Assembly (NCBI GenBank): GCA_903828145.1
Contig: CAIKKY010000007.1
Coordinates: 310,001-374,000, forward strand
Origin: an uncultured Hyphomicrobiales bacterium
Lineage (GTDB): Bacteria; Pseudomonadota; Alphaproteobacteria; Rhizobiales; Devosiaceae
Direction of reading: 5' to 3'
Length of the DNA stretch: 64,000 nucleotides
Below the pieces are notes generated by a model. It did no database searches. It saw only the letters and a program-made list of their open reading frames with translations, and was not told where the DNA came from. Numbering within the stretch: position 1 is the first letter of the stretch; the number at the start of each line of letters is the position of its first letter. The translations under genes were made by a program, and so were the position numbers. Shown in pieces: positions 44,543-53,450 of this stretch.

Positions 44543-45276
44543 GCGCCAAACTCCCATTTATCGCGCCACAGCGCGATCAGCCTGCGGGCGTTGCCGACAA
44601 TCGCCGAAATGATGCGTTCGCCTTTTTCGGCGGTCGCCGGTCGGGGGTCACCGAAGACACCCGACGTGTTGAAGGCGGCCAACGGCAGGGGTTCAGACCC
44701 GAAAAGTGGCGGGAATTCGGGATATTCGGGTGCCGCAAGGTCCATGCGCACGGCATCGGGCGCCAGCGCCAGCATCATGGACGTTTCAATTTCGTCGGCA
44801 TGATAAAAGCCCGGCCCGGCAGGCTTTGACTCTGCCACCTCGGCCGCCACGGCTTCGAGCCCCGGATAATCGAGGTGCAGCACCGAAAACCCTTCTTCCG
44901 CCAGCGTTCGGGCCGCCAGCGCGATGGGCTCGCGATTGCCGAAATGCCCGTTGAGCGTCACGAGGCCCAAAACGCCCATGCGCTGCAGGCCACGCCCGAT
45001 ATCGAGCATGCCTGAACGCAGCGTATCGGGCGAAAACGACAGCGTTCCCGCCCAGCCCTCCGCCGTCCACGCATCGCCATAGGCGAGCGCGGGCAGAAGG
45101 AACAGGCCCTCCGCCTCTGCCAGACGCCGGGCAATACCGGTCGCCAGCACCGTGTCGGTATCGAGCGGCAGATGGGCGCCGTGCTGCTCCATGGCGCCCA
45201 CCGGCAGAATGGCAATCAGCCCGTTGTCGATGGCAGCCTCGATATCGGGCCACGCCGATGTGCTCGCGCTGATCAT
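44539..45276 (-). CDS. Creatininase-family amidohydrolase
   Basis: The 245-residue protein shows the creatininase metal sites: ILPVGAMEQHGAHLPLDTDT near 24-43 (Glu, His, Asp), NGHFGNRE near 108-115 and HADEIETSMML near 159-169. The family includes creatinine amidohydrolases and enzymes that open other cyclic amides such as formylamidopyrimidines. The substrate in a purine-degradation operon is unknown. ATG 45276 overlaps the upstream stop (ATGA) with GGCAGG just before; a start at 45285 is less likely. Confidence 0.85.
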   Translation of the reverse strand: MISASTSAWPDIEAAIDNGLIAILPVGAMEQHGAHLPLDTDTVLATGIARRLAEAEGLFLLPALAYGDAWTAEGWAGTLSFSPDTLRSGMLDIGRGLQRMGVLGLVTLNGHFGNREPIALAARTLAEEGFSVLHLDYPGLEAVAAEVAESKPAGPGFYHADEIETSMMLALAPDAVRMDLAAPEYPEFPPLFGSEPLPLAAFNTSGVFGDPRPATAEKGERIISAIVGNARRLIALWRDKWEFGA

Positions 45277-46229
45277 ACCTGCCACCCCACGATGTCGAGT
45301 TGGGCCGAAGGGCTCAACTGCGCCAGAAGTTCAGCGGTAGAACGGGCATAATCCACCGCGCCACCAAGGCGCGTGCCGAGCGCGGCTGATCGGATGTCGT
45401 CGGGCTCATAGCCATGGGCGAGCAATGCCACCAATGCCGCCTGACCCGGGCTGATGCCGGGGTTGAACGCCACGCTTTCAACGGCGAAGCCACTCACGCG
45501 CTGACCATCTGCAAGGGTCAGCACCAGCGCACCGGGACAGTGTGAATAGGGCGACCAGCTCAGATTGCCCGCCTGGATCAGCGCCGCCGCTACGGGAGCC
45601 TCCAGGGAATTTTCAGCGAGCCGCAGGTTGTTGGTCGCGCCCGGTACAAATCCGGTTTCCCCAAGATAGCCGGGGTCGAACGGCCAGGGATAAAGCTCGG
45701 CCATGGTCAACCGGTGCCCCAGCGGGTCGATCAGCACCATGTCGCGCGATGCCGCAAATTCCGAGATATACTGGCGACAGTGGGCGCAGGGGTGTGCTTC
45801 GCCGAGCGCAATCGCGGCAATCGTCGTACCGCGCTGCGCGGCCCGGGTCATCACGAAGCCTTCGCCGTGAATGGTGGTGGCAAGCGTTGTGCCCGGCACT
45901 TCGACATTGCGACCGAGGATCAGATTGCCCGTCTCGCGTTCGAGCCCGATTGCCCCGACCATGAAGGCCGAAATCGGCGGCCGCGCCAAGGCCCGGGCCG
46001 CGCCAAGCCCCAGCAGCATCAGCTCTTCAATCGTGCGCAGCTGGTGTTGGGCCATCAGGCCCGCGACAATGGCGGCGGGGACAATCCCCCCGGCGTTAAG
46101 ATCGGGTCGATGCGAGCCATGCGCCGCCGCCTCAGCCAGGCTCGAGGCGATGAGCGGACCCATGGTGCCTTCGAGCGCTGCAAGGCGTTGCGCCCGGTCT
46201 TTGTCGGCGGAAAAAGGGTTGTGGCTCAC
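45273..46229 (-). CDS. cdd: Cytidine deaminase, two-domain E. coli type
   Basis: It converts cytidine to uridine. The 318-residue protein has an N-terminal helical region, the catalytic core with H121-x-E123 (HGEGF) and C148-x-x-C151 (PCAHCRQ), and a second non-catalytic domain (LSWSPYSHCPGALVL onward), as in the dimeric E. coli enzyme. The HGEGF box differs from the usual HAEQ. It begins with GTG at 46229, with GAGGG 7 nt upstream, and is divergent from the transporter operon with the operator between them. Confidence 0.88.
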   Translation of the reverse strand: MSHNPFSADKDRAQRLAALEGTMGPLIASSLAEAAAHGSHRPDLNAGGIVPAAIVAGLMAQHQLRTIEELMLLGLGAARALARPPISAFMVGAIGLERETGNLILGRNVEVPGTTLATTIHGEGFVMTRAAQRGTTIAAIALGEAHPCAHCRQYISEFAASRDMVLIDPLGHRLTMAELYPWPFDPGYLGETGFVPGATNNLRLAENSLEAPVAAALIQAGNLSWSPYSHCPGALVLTLADGQRVSGFAVESVAFNPGISPGQAALVALLAHGYEPDDIRSAALGTRLGGAVDYARSTAELLAQLSPSAQLDIVGWQV

Positions 46230-46260
46230 GAAAGGCCCTCAGATTTATACGCAATTCGAT

Positions 46261-46291
46261 TTGACAAGCCCGTCACGTCTGGCGTTATCAT
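46261..46291 (+). promoter_or_regulatory. Promoter of the transporter operon
   Basis: TTGACA at 46261-46266 and TATCAT at 46286-46291 are separated by 19 nt (TTATCA gives 18). Transcription would start near 46298, so the operator at 46300-46313 covers the start site. Confidence 0.6.
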
Positions 46292-46299
46292 CTCCCACT

Positions 46300-46313
46300 G
46301 TAAACCGGTTTAC
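46300..46313 (+). promoter_or_regulatory. Perfect 14-bp LacI-type operator
   Basis: GTAAACCGGTTTAC is a perfect palindrome with the central CG typical of LacI-family operators. It lies just downstream of the -10 of the promoter before 46328 and 71 bp from the start of the divergent cytidine deaminase gene, so it could control both operons. Confidence 0.85.
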
Positions 46314-46327
46314 TGGACGAGGGTCAA

Positions 46328-47686
46328 ATGGGTTCGACGCTTATCCACGGAGCCACCGTGCTGACCGTGGATGCCGAAAACCGTGTTTTCGAAGGCGGCT
46401 TTGTCGCTCTGCGCGATGGCCACATCAGCGCTGTGGGTCCGCGCGCGGCGCGGCCCGATCCGGGTGATTTCGACGAGGCTTTCGAGCTTGCGGGACATAT
46501 CGTCATGCCCGGGCTTATCAACGCCCACACCCATTCGGCGATGATCCTGTTCCGGGGCCAGAGCGAAGGCCAGAGCCTGCTCACCATGGATGGCTGGTAC
46601 AATTCCATCCGCGAGCCTGAACTCTCGATGACCGGGGCGGATGTGGGCCCTGCGGTGGCTCTCTCCTGCGCGGAAATGGCGCTGTCGGGCACAACAACAT
46701 TTTGCGACCAGTATTTCTTTGCCGACGAGATTGCGGCGGGCGTGAAACAGGCGGGCCTGCGGGCTGTCATCGCCTATGGCATCGTGCAGTTGGGCGACAG
46801 GGAGAAGGGCGAGGCTGAACTCGCGAAGGCCACCGCTTTCCTCGAGCAGCAACGCTCGGCCGATGGCCGCGTCATCCCGTGGTTCGGCCCGCATGCACCC
46901 TATGTCGACAATACCGAAGATCTGCTGCGGGCCGAGGTCGAGGTCGCGAACCGCTTCGGCGTGGGCCTGCACCTCCATATGGCTGCGGGCCCTGAAGACA
47001 ATGTGGAAACGCTGGAGCGCTATGGCCTCACCGCCACCGAGGCGCTCGAAAAGACCGGGTTTTTCAACACCCGCGTCCACGCTGCCCATTGCCTCGATCT
47101 GAGCGACAACGACATGCGCATCTTCGCGCGCAACACGGCGTCCGTCGCCTATTGCGCCACCGCCGGTCTGCGCTCGGGCCGCGAGGGCATGTGTCCGGCG
47201 GTCGGCCTGCGCCAGCTTGGCGTCACGGTCGCCCTCGGGACCGACAATGTTGCCGCCAATAATGCCTATGATATGGTCGCTGAAATGCGCGTCGCGGGGC
47301 TCGTGGCCTCGCATCGCGAGCGGCGGGCGCAGCCCCTGTCGAGCAAAGACCTGGTGCGTATGGCGACCATCGAAGGTGCTAGAGCGCTGGGGCTTGACCA
47401 CGAGACGGGTAGCCTTGAAGCTGGCAAGGCCGCCGATGTGGCGGTTTTCGATTTGAGAGGGCCGGGCTATTCAGAAACTCCCGATCCCGAGACACTGCTT
47501 ATTTACTCGGGCAGCGGGCGCGATCTGCGGCACCTTTGGGTCGCCGGAGAGCAGCTGGTGCGGGATCGTACGTTGACCCGTCGCCCCTATGATGAAATTC
47601 GGCGGGACTATTCGGCCACCTACGCGGATTTCTGGGCCCGCGTGGCCGCCGCCAAAACGGCCAAAACCACGAAAGAAGTTGTCTGA
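46328..47686 (+). CDS. MTA/SAH-deaminase-like amidohydrolase
   Basis: The 452-residue amidohydrolase has the HxH pair H67/H69 (NAHTHSAM), the third His in LHLHMAAG, the fourth in HAAHCLDL and the metal Asp in LGTDNVAANNAYDMVAEMR, the pattern of methylthioadenosine/S-adenosylhomocysteine deaminases. It differs from them at two substrate-binding motifs: HMAAGPEDN replaces H(L/I)xET and the SN-LKLASG box is CATAGLRSG. The substrate is therefore likely another purine nucleoside or base. It starts the nucleoside transporter operon, with GAGGG before the ATG and the operator at its transcription start. Confidence 0.85.
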   Translation: MGSTLIHGATVLTVDAENRVFEGGFVALRDGHISAVGPRAARPDPGDFDEAFELAGHIVMPGLINAHTHSAMILFRGQSEGQSLLTMDGWYNSIREPELSMTGADVGPAVALSCAEMALSGTTTFCDQYFFADEIAAGVKQAGLRAVIAYGIVQLGDREKGEAELAKATAFLEQQRSADGRVIPWFGPHAPYVDNTEDLLRAEVEVANRFGVGLHLHMAAGPEDNVETLERYGLTATEALEKTGFFNTRVHAAHCLDLSDNDMRIFARNTASVAYCATAGLRSGREGMCPAVGLRQLGVTVALGTDNVAANNAYDMVAEMRVAGLVASHRERRAQPLSSKDLVRMATIEGARALGLDHETGSLEAGKAADVAVFDLRGPGYSETPDPETLLIYSGSGRDLRHLWVAGEQLVRDRTLTRRPYDEIRRDYSATYADFWARVAAAKTAKTTKEVV

Positions 47687-48643
47687 TTGACCAAACGTAA
47701 GTTCATTTTTGATAGCGACGGCGGCGTGGATGACGCGCAGGCGCTGATTTTGCTCGTGGCCAATGGCCGCACACCCGATCTCATTACCACCGTGTTTGGC
47801 AATGTCGGCATGGACCAGGCCACCACCAATCTGCTGGCTGTCTGTGCCATGCTGGGGGTCGATGTCCCGGTGCACAAGGGCGCTGACCGCCCGCTGACCC
47901 AGCCGATCATCGATGCCAAATATGTGCATGGCGACGATGGTCTTGGGGGCGCGCGCCGCCCGGCCAAACAGGCCCTGCCCACATCCGACGATGCCATTGG
48001 GGTGCTGCGCCAGACCTTCCGCGATGCGGCGTCAAAGGGTGAGCGCGTCGATATTCTGATGATCGGGCCGCTGACCAATCTGGCGCTGGCGCTTCGGCTC
48101 GAACCCAACATCATCGATGGCATCGGCACGCTGTTCATCATGGGCGGCAATGTCTATGGCCGGGGCAACACCACGCCGGCCGCAGAATTCAACATCTATG
48201 CCGACCCCGAAGGGGCGCATGTGGTGCTGACCGCGGGGATCGAAACCATAATCGTGCCGTGGGAGCCCTGCACCACCCACTTCATGGAAGGGCCGCGCGT
48301 CGATGCGCTGTTCGATGGCATTCCGTCGTCGCCGCTGCGTGACTTTTCACATGCCCTCGCCAACCATGCGCGTCAGAATGGCATTCGTCGCGGCCAGCCC
48401 GACCGGTTCCTCTACGTCGATCCGCTGGCGGCTGCCGTGATCCTTGATCCGGCCATGGTCACCAAATCGATCAAAGCTTCTTCGAGCGTTGTGCTGTCGC
48501 CGGGCATTGCCCGCGGCATGACGCTTGTCGATCCCTCGGGGCGCCTTGGCACCCCGATGATTACGTTCGTCGAGGAGGTCGACATCAAGAAGGTCGACGC
48601 CCTCTACGCCGTATCCGCCGCCTACACCCCACCGCAGCAATAA
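47687..48643 (+). CDS. Inosine-uridine-type nucleoside hydrolase
   Basis: It hydrolyses the N-glycosidic bond of nucleosides to give free base and ribose. The 318-residue protein starts with TTG at 47687, directly after the previous stop. The calcium-binding DxDxGxDD motif is D9-S-D11-GGV-D15-D16, and MGGNVYGRGNTTPAAEFNIYADPEGA contains the family NxxxDP site. Specificity between purine and pyrimidine nucleosides is not clear. It is the second gene of the transporter operon; its product ribose can go to RbsK. Confidence 0.9.
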   Translation: MTKRKFIFDSDGGVDDAQALILLVANGRTPDLITTVFGNVGMDQATTNLLAVCAMLGVDVPVHKGADRPLTQPIIDAKYVHGDDGLGGARRPAKQALPTSDDAIGVLRQTFRDAASKGERVDILMIGPLTNLALALRLEPNIIDGIGTLFIMGGNVYGRGNTTPAAEFNIYADPEGAHVVLTAGIETIIVPWEPCTTHFMEGPRVDALFDGIPSSPLRDFSHALANHARQNGIRRGQPDRFLYVDPLAAAVILDPAMVTKSIKASSSVVLSPGIARGMTLVDPSGRLGTPMITFVEEVDIKKVDALYAVSAAYTPPQQ

Positions 48644-48660
48644 TGCAAACAGGAGTGCGT

Positions 48661-49716
48661 ATGTCTTTCATCAATAAAATGGGCAAAGCCGCCGCTGGCC
48701 TCGTGCTGTCGGCCTCGCTGATGGCTGGCGCCGCGACCACCGTGGTTGCCGCCGAATACACCAAGGAAAACCCGCTGAAGGTCGCCCTGGTTCTCCATGG
48801 CACCCTCGGCGACAAGTCGTTCTTCGACTCTGCCGCTGCTGGCATGACCAAGGCCGAAGCCGAGCTGCCGGTGAGCGTCAAGATCATCGAAGCCGGTTAC
48901 GACCGTTCGAAGTGGCAGCCGGCCCTCGCCGACGCCGCTGATTCGGGCTACGATGTTGTTATCGCTGGTACTTTCGATATGACCGGCTACATCACCGAGC
49001 TGGCCACCCAGTACCCGGACGTCAAGTTCATCGATTTCGACGATGCACCTGACTACACCAAGTGCGAGTGCAAGAACGTACTCGGCGTGATGTACGGCAC
49101 CTCGACCGCTGGCTACCTGGCCGGCTACGCCGCTGCCAAGCTGTCGAAGACTGGCGTTCTCGCCACCATCCTCGGCATGGAATTCCCGACCGTCACCGAT
49201 TTCAAGACCGGTTTCGATCAGGGTGCCAAGGCCGCGAATGCCGATATCCAGATCCTGAACTCGACCGCTGGTACCTTCTCGGATCCGGCCAAGGGCAAGG
49301 AAATCGCGCTGGCTCAGCTGAACCAGAATGCCGACGTGATCTTCCCGATCGCGGGCAGCACCGGTATTGGCGCTCTGCAGGCCGTGAAAGAAGCGGGCGG
49401 CGGCAAGCTGGCCGTTGGCGTGGATAGCGACCAGGCGACCATTTTCGCCGAATCCGACGCAGCCCAGGCCGATGTCATCTTCACCTCGGTGGAGAAGAAG
49501 GTTGGCGAGTCGCTGTTCCTCGCGCTCAAGGGCACCATCGATGGCTCGCAGGAATACGGCAAGCGTATCCTGCTCGGCCTGAAGGACGGCGCCGTGGGCA
49601 TCTCGAAGAACGCCTACTACGAAAAGCTTGTGCCGGCTGACCTCCGCGCCGAGATCGACGCTATCGAAGCCAAGATCATTTCGGGCGAAATCCAGGTCAA
49701 CACCGACATGAAGTAA
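48661..49716 (+). CDS. BMP-family nucleoside ABC transporter binding protein
   Basis: The 351-residue protein belongs to the BMP/PnrA/Med family that binds nucleosides. It has a type I signal peptide (1-30, ending VVAA) and no lipobox, so it is a free periplasmic protein rather than a lipoprotein. Family features include LGDKSFFDSAAAG near 42-54, GTFDMTG, and GTSTAGYLAGYAAA. AGGAG precedes ATG 48661. A strong hairpin follows the gene and probably keeps its expression above that of the ATPase and permeases. Confidence 0.92.
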   Translation: MSFINKMGKAAAGLVLSASLMAGAATTVVAAEYTKENPLKVALVLHGTLGDKSFFDSAAAGMTKAEAELPVSVKIIEAGYDRSKWQPALADAADSGYDVVIAGTFDMTGYITELATQYPDVKFIDFDDAPDYTKCECKNVLGVMYGTSTAGYLAGYAAAKLSKTGVLATILGMEFPTVTDFKTGFDQGAKAANADIQILNSTAGTFSDPAKGKEIALAQLNQNADVIFPIAGSTGIGALQAVKEAGGGKLAVGVDSDQATIFAESDAAQADVIFTSVEKKVGESLFLALKGTIDGSQEYGKRILLGLKDGAVGISKNAYYEKLVPADLRAEIDAIEAKIISGEIQVNTDMK

Positions 49717-49722
49717 TGTCGT

Positions 49723-49760
49723 GGAGCCCCGCGGCGTGCCGTGGGGCTCCGTTTCTTTTT
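49723..49760 (+). terminator. Intra-operon terminator/attenuator after the BMP gene
   Basis: GGAGCCCC-G-CGGC...GCCG-T-GGGGCTCC is a 13-bp stem with one G-T pair and a tight loop, followed by GTTTCTTTTTT. It separates the binding protein from the ATPase gene 30 nt later. It should terminate most but not all transcripts or stabilise the upstream message. Confidence 0.88.
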
Positions 49761-49790
49761 TGGGCGCATGTCTAGCGCGGGGGGCCGCAA

Positions 49791-51335
49791 ATGGCGCTTC
49801 TTGAAGCGATTGGGATCGGCAAGACCTATCCCGGTGGCGTTGTGGCGAACGATGGTGTCAATCTCACCATCGAACGGGGCGAAGTTCACGCCGTTGTCGG
49901 CGAAAACGGCGCCGGTAAATCAACGCTGATGAAAATCCTGTTTGGCATTGAGCAGCCGAATGCCGGCCGTCTCGTGCTCGACGGTAAGGACGTGCGTTTT
50001 GCCCGGCCGCGTGAGGCCATCGATTCCGGGATCGGCATGGTGTTCCAGCACTTCTCGCTCGTGCCCAGCTTCTCGGTCTATGAAAACGTGGTGATGGGCT
50101 CCGAGCCGCGCTCCGGCATCCGCTTTGATCGCAAGAAGGCGATCGCGGAGGTGCAGGCTCTCTCCGATAAATTCAAGCTGCATGTCGATCCGTTGCCGCC
50201 CGTGGGTGCGCTGCCCGTCGGCCAGCAGCAGCGCGTCGAAATCCTCAAGGCGCTGTATCGCGATGCGCGCATCCTCATCCTCGACGAGCCGACCGCCGTG
50301 CTCGCGCCGCAGGAAGTGCAGGAGCTGTTCGTCGCCATCCGCTCGCTGGTGGCGCAGGGCCATACGGTCATCTTCATTGCGCACAAGCTGCCCGAAGTTC
50401 TCGAAATTTCCGACACCATCACCGTCATGCGCCAGGGCAGGACGGTGGGTCAGGTACGCTCCAAAGACGTGACCGAAGACAGCCTTGCCGCCATGATGGT
50501 GGGGCGTGAAGTGGTGCTGCGGGTTGATCGCAAGCCCACCGACCAGAGCCAGCGCGTGGCCGAGGTGCGGGGCCTCCGCGTCGTGAATGCGCGCGGCACC
50601 GAAGTGGTGCAGGGCATCGATCTCACGGTCCATGCGGGCGAAACGGTTGGTCTCGTCGGCGTTGAAGGCAATGGCCAGGCCGAAACGCTTGAGGCCATCG
50701 CCGGCCTCCGCGCCATTACCGCCGGAACCATCGCACTCTCCGGCGAACCGATTACCGGCATGAGCGTGCTTGATCGCCGCAGCCGGGGGCTGGCCTCTAT
50801 CCCTGAAGACCGGATCGCGCGCGGCCTCGCTCCCGGCGCGACCGTCGCTGAAAATCTGGTCGCCACGCGGCTCGATGAGCCGCGGTTCGTGCGCAGTGGC
50901 CTTCTGGATCTCAAGGCCATCCGCCTCTCGGCCGAAAAGCTTATTGAGCGCTTCTCGATCCGCGTCGGTGGCCCGAATTATGAAGTTGCCACCCTGTCGG
51001 GCGGCAATATGCAGAAGGTCGTGGTCGCCCGCGAATTGAGCGAGCAGCCGAAGCTCCTGCTGGTCAACCAGCCGACACGCGGCGTCGATCTCGGCGCGAC
51101 CCAGTTCATCTGGCGCACCATCACCGATGCCCGCGATGAGGGCGCTGCCGTGCTGCTGAGTTCAGCGGACCTGCACGAACTGCTGGCCCTCAGCGATCGT
51201 CTGATGGTGTTCTACCATGGCGAAATCGTCGCGGCCTTCACCAACACCCCGGACCTCACGCCGGAAACCCTCGGGACTTACATGCTCGGGCTGGCCCGGC
51301 AAACGCCGGAAGACATGAAGGGTGCGCTGAAATGA
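49791..51335 (+). CDS. Nucleoside ABC transporter ATPase, duplicated domains
   Basis: The 514-residue protein holds two ABC domains. The first has Walker A GENGAGKST (37-45), an unusual signature LPVGQQQR and Walker B ILILDEPTAVL. The second has the degenerate Walker A GVEGNGQAET typical of the sugar/nucleoside class, signature LSGGNMQK and the VNQPTRGVD box. This CUT2-type layout with a BMP protein and two different permeases matches nucleoside importers (NupA/RnsB type). It overlaps the first permease gene by 4 nt. Confidence 0.94.
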   Translation: MALLEAIGIGKTYPGGVVANDGVNLTIERGEVHAVVGENGAGKSTLMKILFGIEQPNAGRLVLDGKDVRFARPREAIDSGIGMVFQHFSLVPSFSVYENVVMGSEPRSGIRFDRKKAIAEVQALSDKFKLHVDPLPPVGALPVGQQQRVEILKALYRDARILILDEPTAVLAPQEVQELFVAIRSLVAQGHTVIFIAHKLPEVLEISDTITVMRQGRTVGQVRSKDVTEDSLAAMMVGREVVLRVDRKPTDQSQRVAEVRGLRVVNARGTEVVQGIDLTVHAGETVGLVGVEGNGQAETLEAIAGLRAITAGTIALSGEPITGMSVLDRRSRGLASIPEDRIARGLAPGATVAENLVATRLDEPRFVRSGLLDLKAIRLSAEKLIERFSIRVGGPNYEVATLSGGNMQKVVVARELSEQPKLLLVNQPTRGVDLGATQFIWRTITDARDEGAAVLLSSADLHELLALSDRLMVFYHGEIVAAFTNTPDLTPETLGTYMLGLARQTPEDMKGALK

Positions 51336-52441
51336 GCGGCAATGTTCCCACCATAGACGAAAACTCACGCTGGGCCGCGTTCCGGCGTGAAGTGGGGCGG
51401 GCGCTCGGGGCGGCCATCATGGCGCTGATCGTGGCGTTCATCGTTGTGCTCTTCACCTCGAAGACGCCGCTCGATGCCATGATGCAGTTGCTGACCGCTC
51501 CGGCCTCCAAGCCCCGCACCATCGGCTTGTGGATCGATGACGCAGCCAAGCTGACCGTAACCGGTCTGGCCTTCTCTCTCGTGTTTCAGGCCCGCCAATT
51601 TGCGATGGGCGTGCAGGGGCAGGTCTATATCGGCGCCATCGCGACGTCTTATGTGGTGCTCGGGCCGCTGGGGTCCACCTGGGCGGCCATTCCGCTCGGG
51701 CTGACGGCCGCCATGCTGGCCGGTGCGATCTATGGTTTCCTGCCCGGCATCGCCAAGGCGCGCCTCGGCGCCAACGAAATCGTGTCGTCGCTCATGCTCA
51801 ACTACATCGCCATTGAGCTGTGTAACCTGCTGATGCGGACCGATTTGCCCAAGGCCAGTGCAGGCGTCCTCACCTCGGTTGATTTCCCCAAGGAAGCGGT
51901 GTTCCCGCCTCTGATCCCCAATACCCGGCTCGATCTGGGCATTGGTCTCGCCATCATCGCCGTCGTGGTGGTCTGGTTTGCGCTCTATCGCACGGCCTGG
52001 GGCCTCAAGCTCCGGCTTGTGGGCCACAACGCCAAGTTCGCCGAATATGCCGGTATCCGCCCGACGTTCATCATGGTGTCGGCCATGGCCGCGTCAGGCG
52101 CCCTCGGCGGGCTCCTCGGGGCCATGTTCGTGCAGGGGCAGACCTACGGCAAGCTGACCGTGCTGTTTGAAGGCGGCATCGCGTTCGAAGGAATCCTCGT
52201 GGCCATTGTCGCCCGCAGCCGCCCGCTGGCGGTGCCCATCGTGGCCCTCGCCTATGGCTACCTCAGGCAGGGCGCGCAATTGATGAACATCCGCACCGAT
52301 GTGCCCGCCGAAGTGATCGGTGTCGTTACGGCGATCATCATCCTGCTCGTGTCCTCGTCCTTCTCGCTCAACTTCATCACCCGCCTGTTCCGGCGGCGTG
52401 ACAGGGCGACCAGTGTTCCGGCCGGGAGTGTCGTGAAATGA
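51332..52441 (+). CDS. Nucleoside ABC transporter permease 1
   Basis: The 369-residue protein has eight to ten membrane segments of the BPD_transp_2 family, the NxxVSSLMLNYIA-type EAA-like loop (GANEIVSSLMLNYIA) and GHNAKFAEYAGI near 225-240, both conserved in BMP-linked permeases. An N-terminal cytoplasmic stretch of about 22 residues precedes the first helix. It overlaps the ATPase gene and the second permease gene by 4 nt each, so the three are translationally coupled. Confidence 0.93.
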   Translation: MSGNVPTIDENSRWAAFRREVGRALGAAIMALIVAFIVVLFTSKTPLDAMMQLLTAPASKPRTIGLWIDDAAKLTVTGLAFSLVFQARQFAMGVQGQVYIGAIATSYVVLGPLGSTWAAIPLGLTAAMLAGAIYGFLPGIAKARLGANEIVSSLMLNYIAIELCNLLMRTDLPKASAGVLTSVDFPKEAVFPPLIPNTRLDLGIGLAIIAVVVVWFALYRTAWGLKLRLVGHNAKFAEYAGIRPTFIMVSAMAASGALGGLLGAMFVQGQTYGKLTVLFEGGIAFEGILVAIVARSRPLAVPIVALAYGYLRQGAQLMNIRTDVPAEVIGVVTAIIILLVSSSFSLNFITRLFRRRDRATSVPAGSVVK

Positions 52442-53382
52442 CGGAACTTCTCATCACCATTATCTCGACCGGGTTCTTTGCCACGGTCATTCGAACCACC
52501 ACGCCGCTGCTGCTGGCCACCCTGGGCGGCCTCATTGCCGATCTATCCGGCGCGCTCAATGTGGCGCTCGAAGGCATGATGCTCATCGGGTGTCTCACCG
52601 CCGTCATCGTGTCGGTCTATGCGCCCTGGTACGTTGCTGTTCTCTCCGGCGTGGGCGCCGGTGCGCTGCTCGGGCTGCTCATGGCGTTCTTTGCCTACCG
52701 GCTGAAGGCGGATATCATCCTCGTGGGCTTCGCCATCAACATCCTGGCGGCGGGCGGCACGGTGTTTGCGCTGGCCCTCGCCACGGGCGGCGACAAGGGC
52801 ACATCCATCAACCTGCAGTCGCAGGCCATCCCGCCGGTGGACCTGACCTTCCTCAGCGGCATCCCGATCATTGGGCCAACGCTGTCGGCCATGCTGACCG
52901 GCCAATCCGTTGTCACCTGGATCGCGGCATTCCTTGTGTTCGCCATCTGGTACTTCCTCTACCGCACCCCCTGGGGCCTGTGGTTGCGCGGCGTAGGCGA
53001 ATATCCGGCGGCTCCCGAGGCCGCAGGCATTCCGGTCACCAAAGTGCGCACCTGGAGCCTGGTGGTGTCCGGGGCGCTGGCCGGCCTCGGCGGCGCGCAG
53101 CTTGCCATGTTCAACTATGTGGGCTTCACCCGCGACATGACCGGCGGTCGTGGCTTCATCGCGCTGGGCGCGGTGCTGCTCGGGGCGCGTCACCCGGTTG
53201 GAGCAACCATTGCGGCGCTGCTCTTCGGCGCCTTCGACGCCTTCGCCATCGTGCTGCCGGGCCTCTACAACTGGATGCCGTCGGAGCTTATCCGCATGAT
53301 CCCCTTCATCGTCACCATCGTGGCGTTGATCAGCTTCTCGGTGCGGGCGCAGCGGGCTCTGGCGCTGCGCGGCGTGCAGTAA
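52438..53382 (+). CDS. Nucleoside ABC transporter permease 2
   Basis: The 314-residue membrane protein belongs to the same BPD_transp_2 family, with TPLLLATLGGLIADLSGALNVALEGMML near the N-terminus (the ERSGVxNIxLEG-type motif), a GVGEYPAAPEAAGIPV loop, and NYVGFTRDMTGGRGFIALGAVLLG near 220-243. It pairs with permease 1 to form the channel. It ends the operon and is followed by a strong terminator. Confidence 0.93.
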   Translation: MTELLITIISTGFFATVIRTTTPLLLATLGGLIADLSGALNVALEGMMLIGCLTAVIVSVYAPWYVAVLSGVGAGALLGLLMAFFAYRLKADIILVGFAINILAAGGTVFALALATGGDKGTSINLQSQAIPPVDLTFLSGIPIIGPTLSAMLTGQSVVTWIAAFLVFAIWYFLYRTPWGLWLRGVGEYPAAPEAAGIPVTKVRTWSLVVSGALAGLGGAQLAMFNYVGFTRDMTGGRGFIALGAVLLGARHPVGATIAALLFGAFDAFAIVLPGLYNWMPSELIRMIPFIVTIVALISFSVRAQRALALRGVQ

Positions 53383-53406
53383 AGCGGGGCTTCAGTCCTG
53401 AAACAG

Positions 53407-53432
53407 CAACGGGGGGCCAGGCCCCCCGTTTT
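53407..53432. terminator. Bidirectional terminator between two nucleoside operons
   Basis: AACGGGGGGCC-A-GGCCCCCCGTT followed by TTTT is a very GC-rich stem 26 nt after the permease stop. The minus-strand deoxyribosyltransferase gene ends 19 nt to its right, so the same hairpin can serve both. Confidence 0.85.
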
Positions 53433-53450
53433 CATATCTGGGGTCCGGTT

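Noticed and set aside
46230-46299. TATAAA at 46249-46244 as a -10 for the cytidine deaminase operon
   Set aside because: It would place the transcription start inside the ribosome site and no suitable -35 is found; the true promoter of this operon is not identified.
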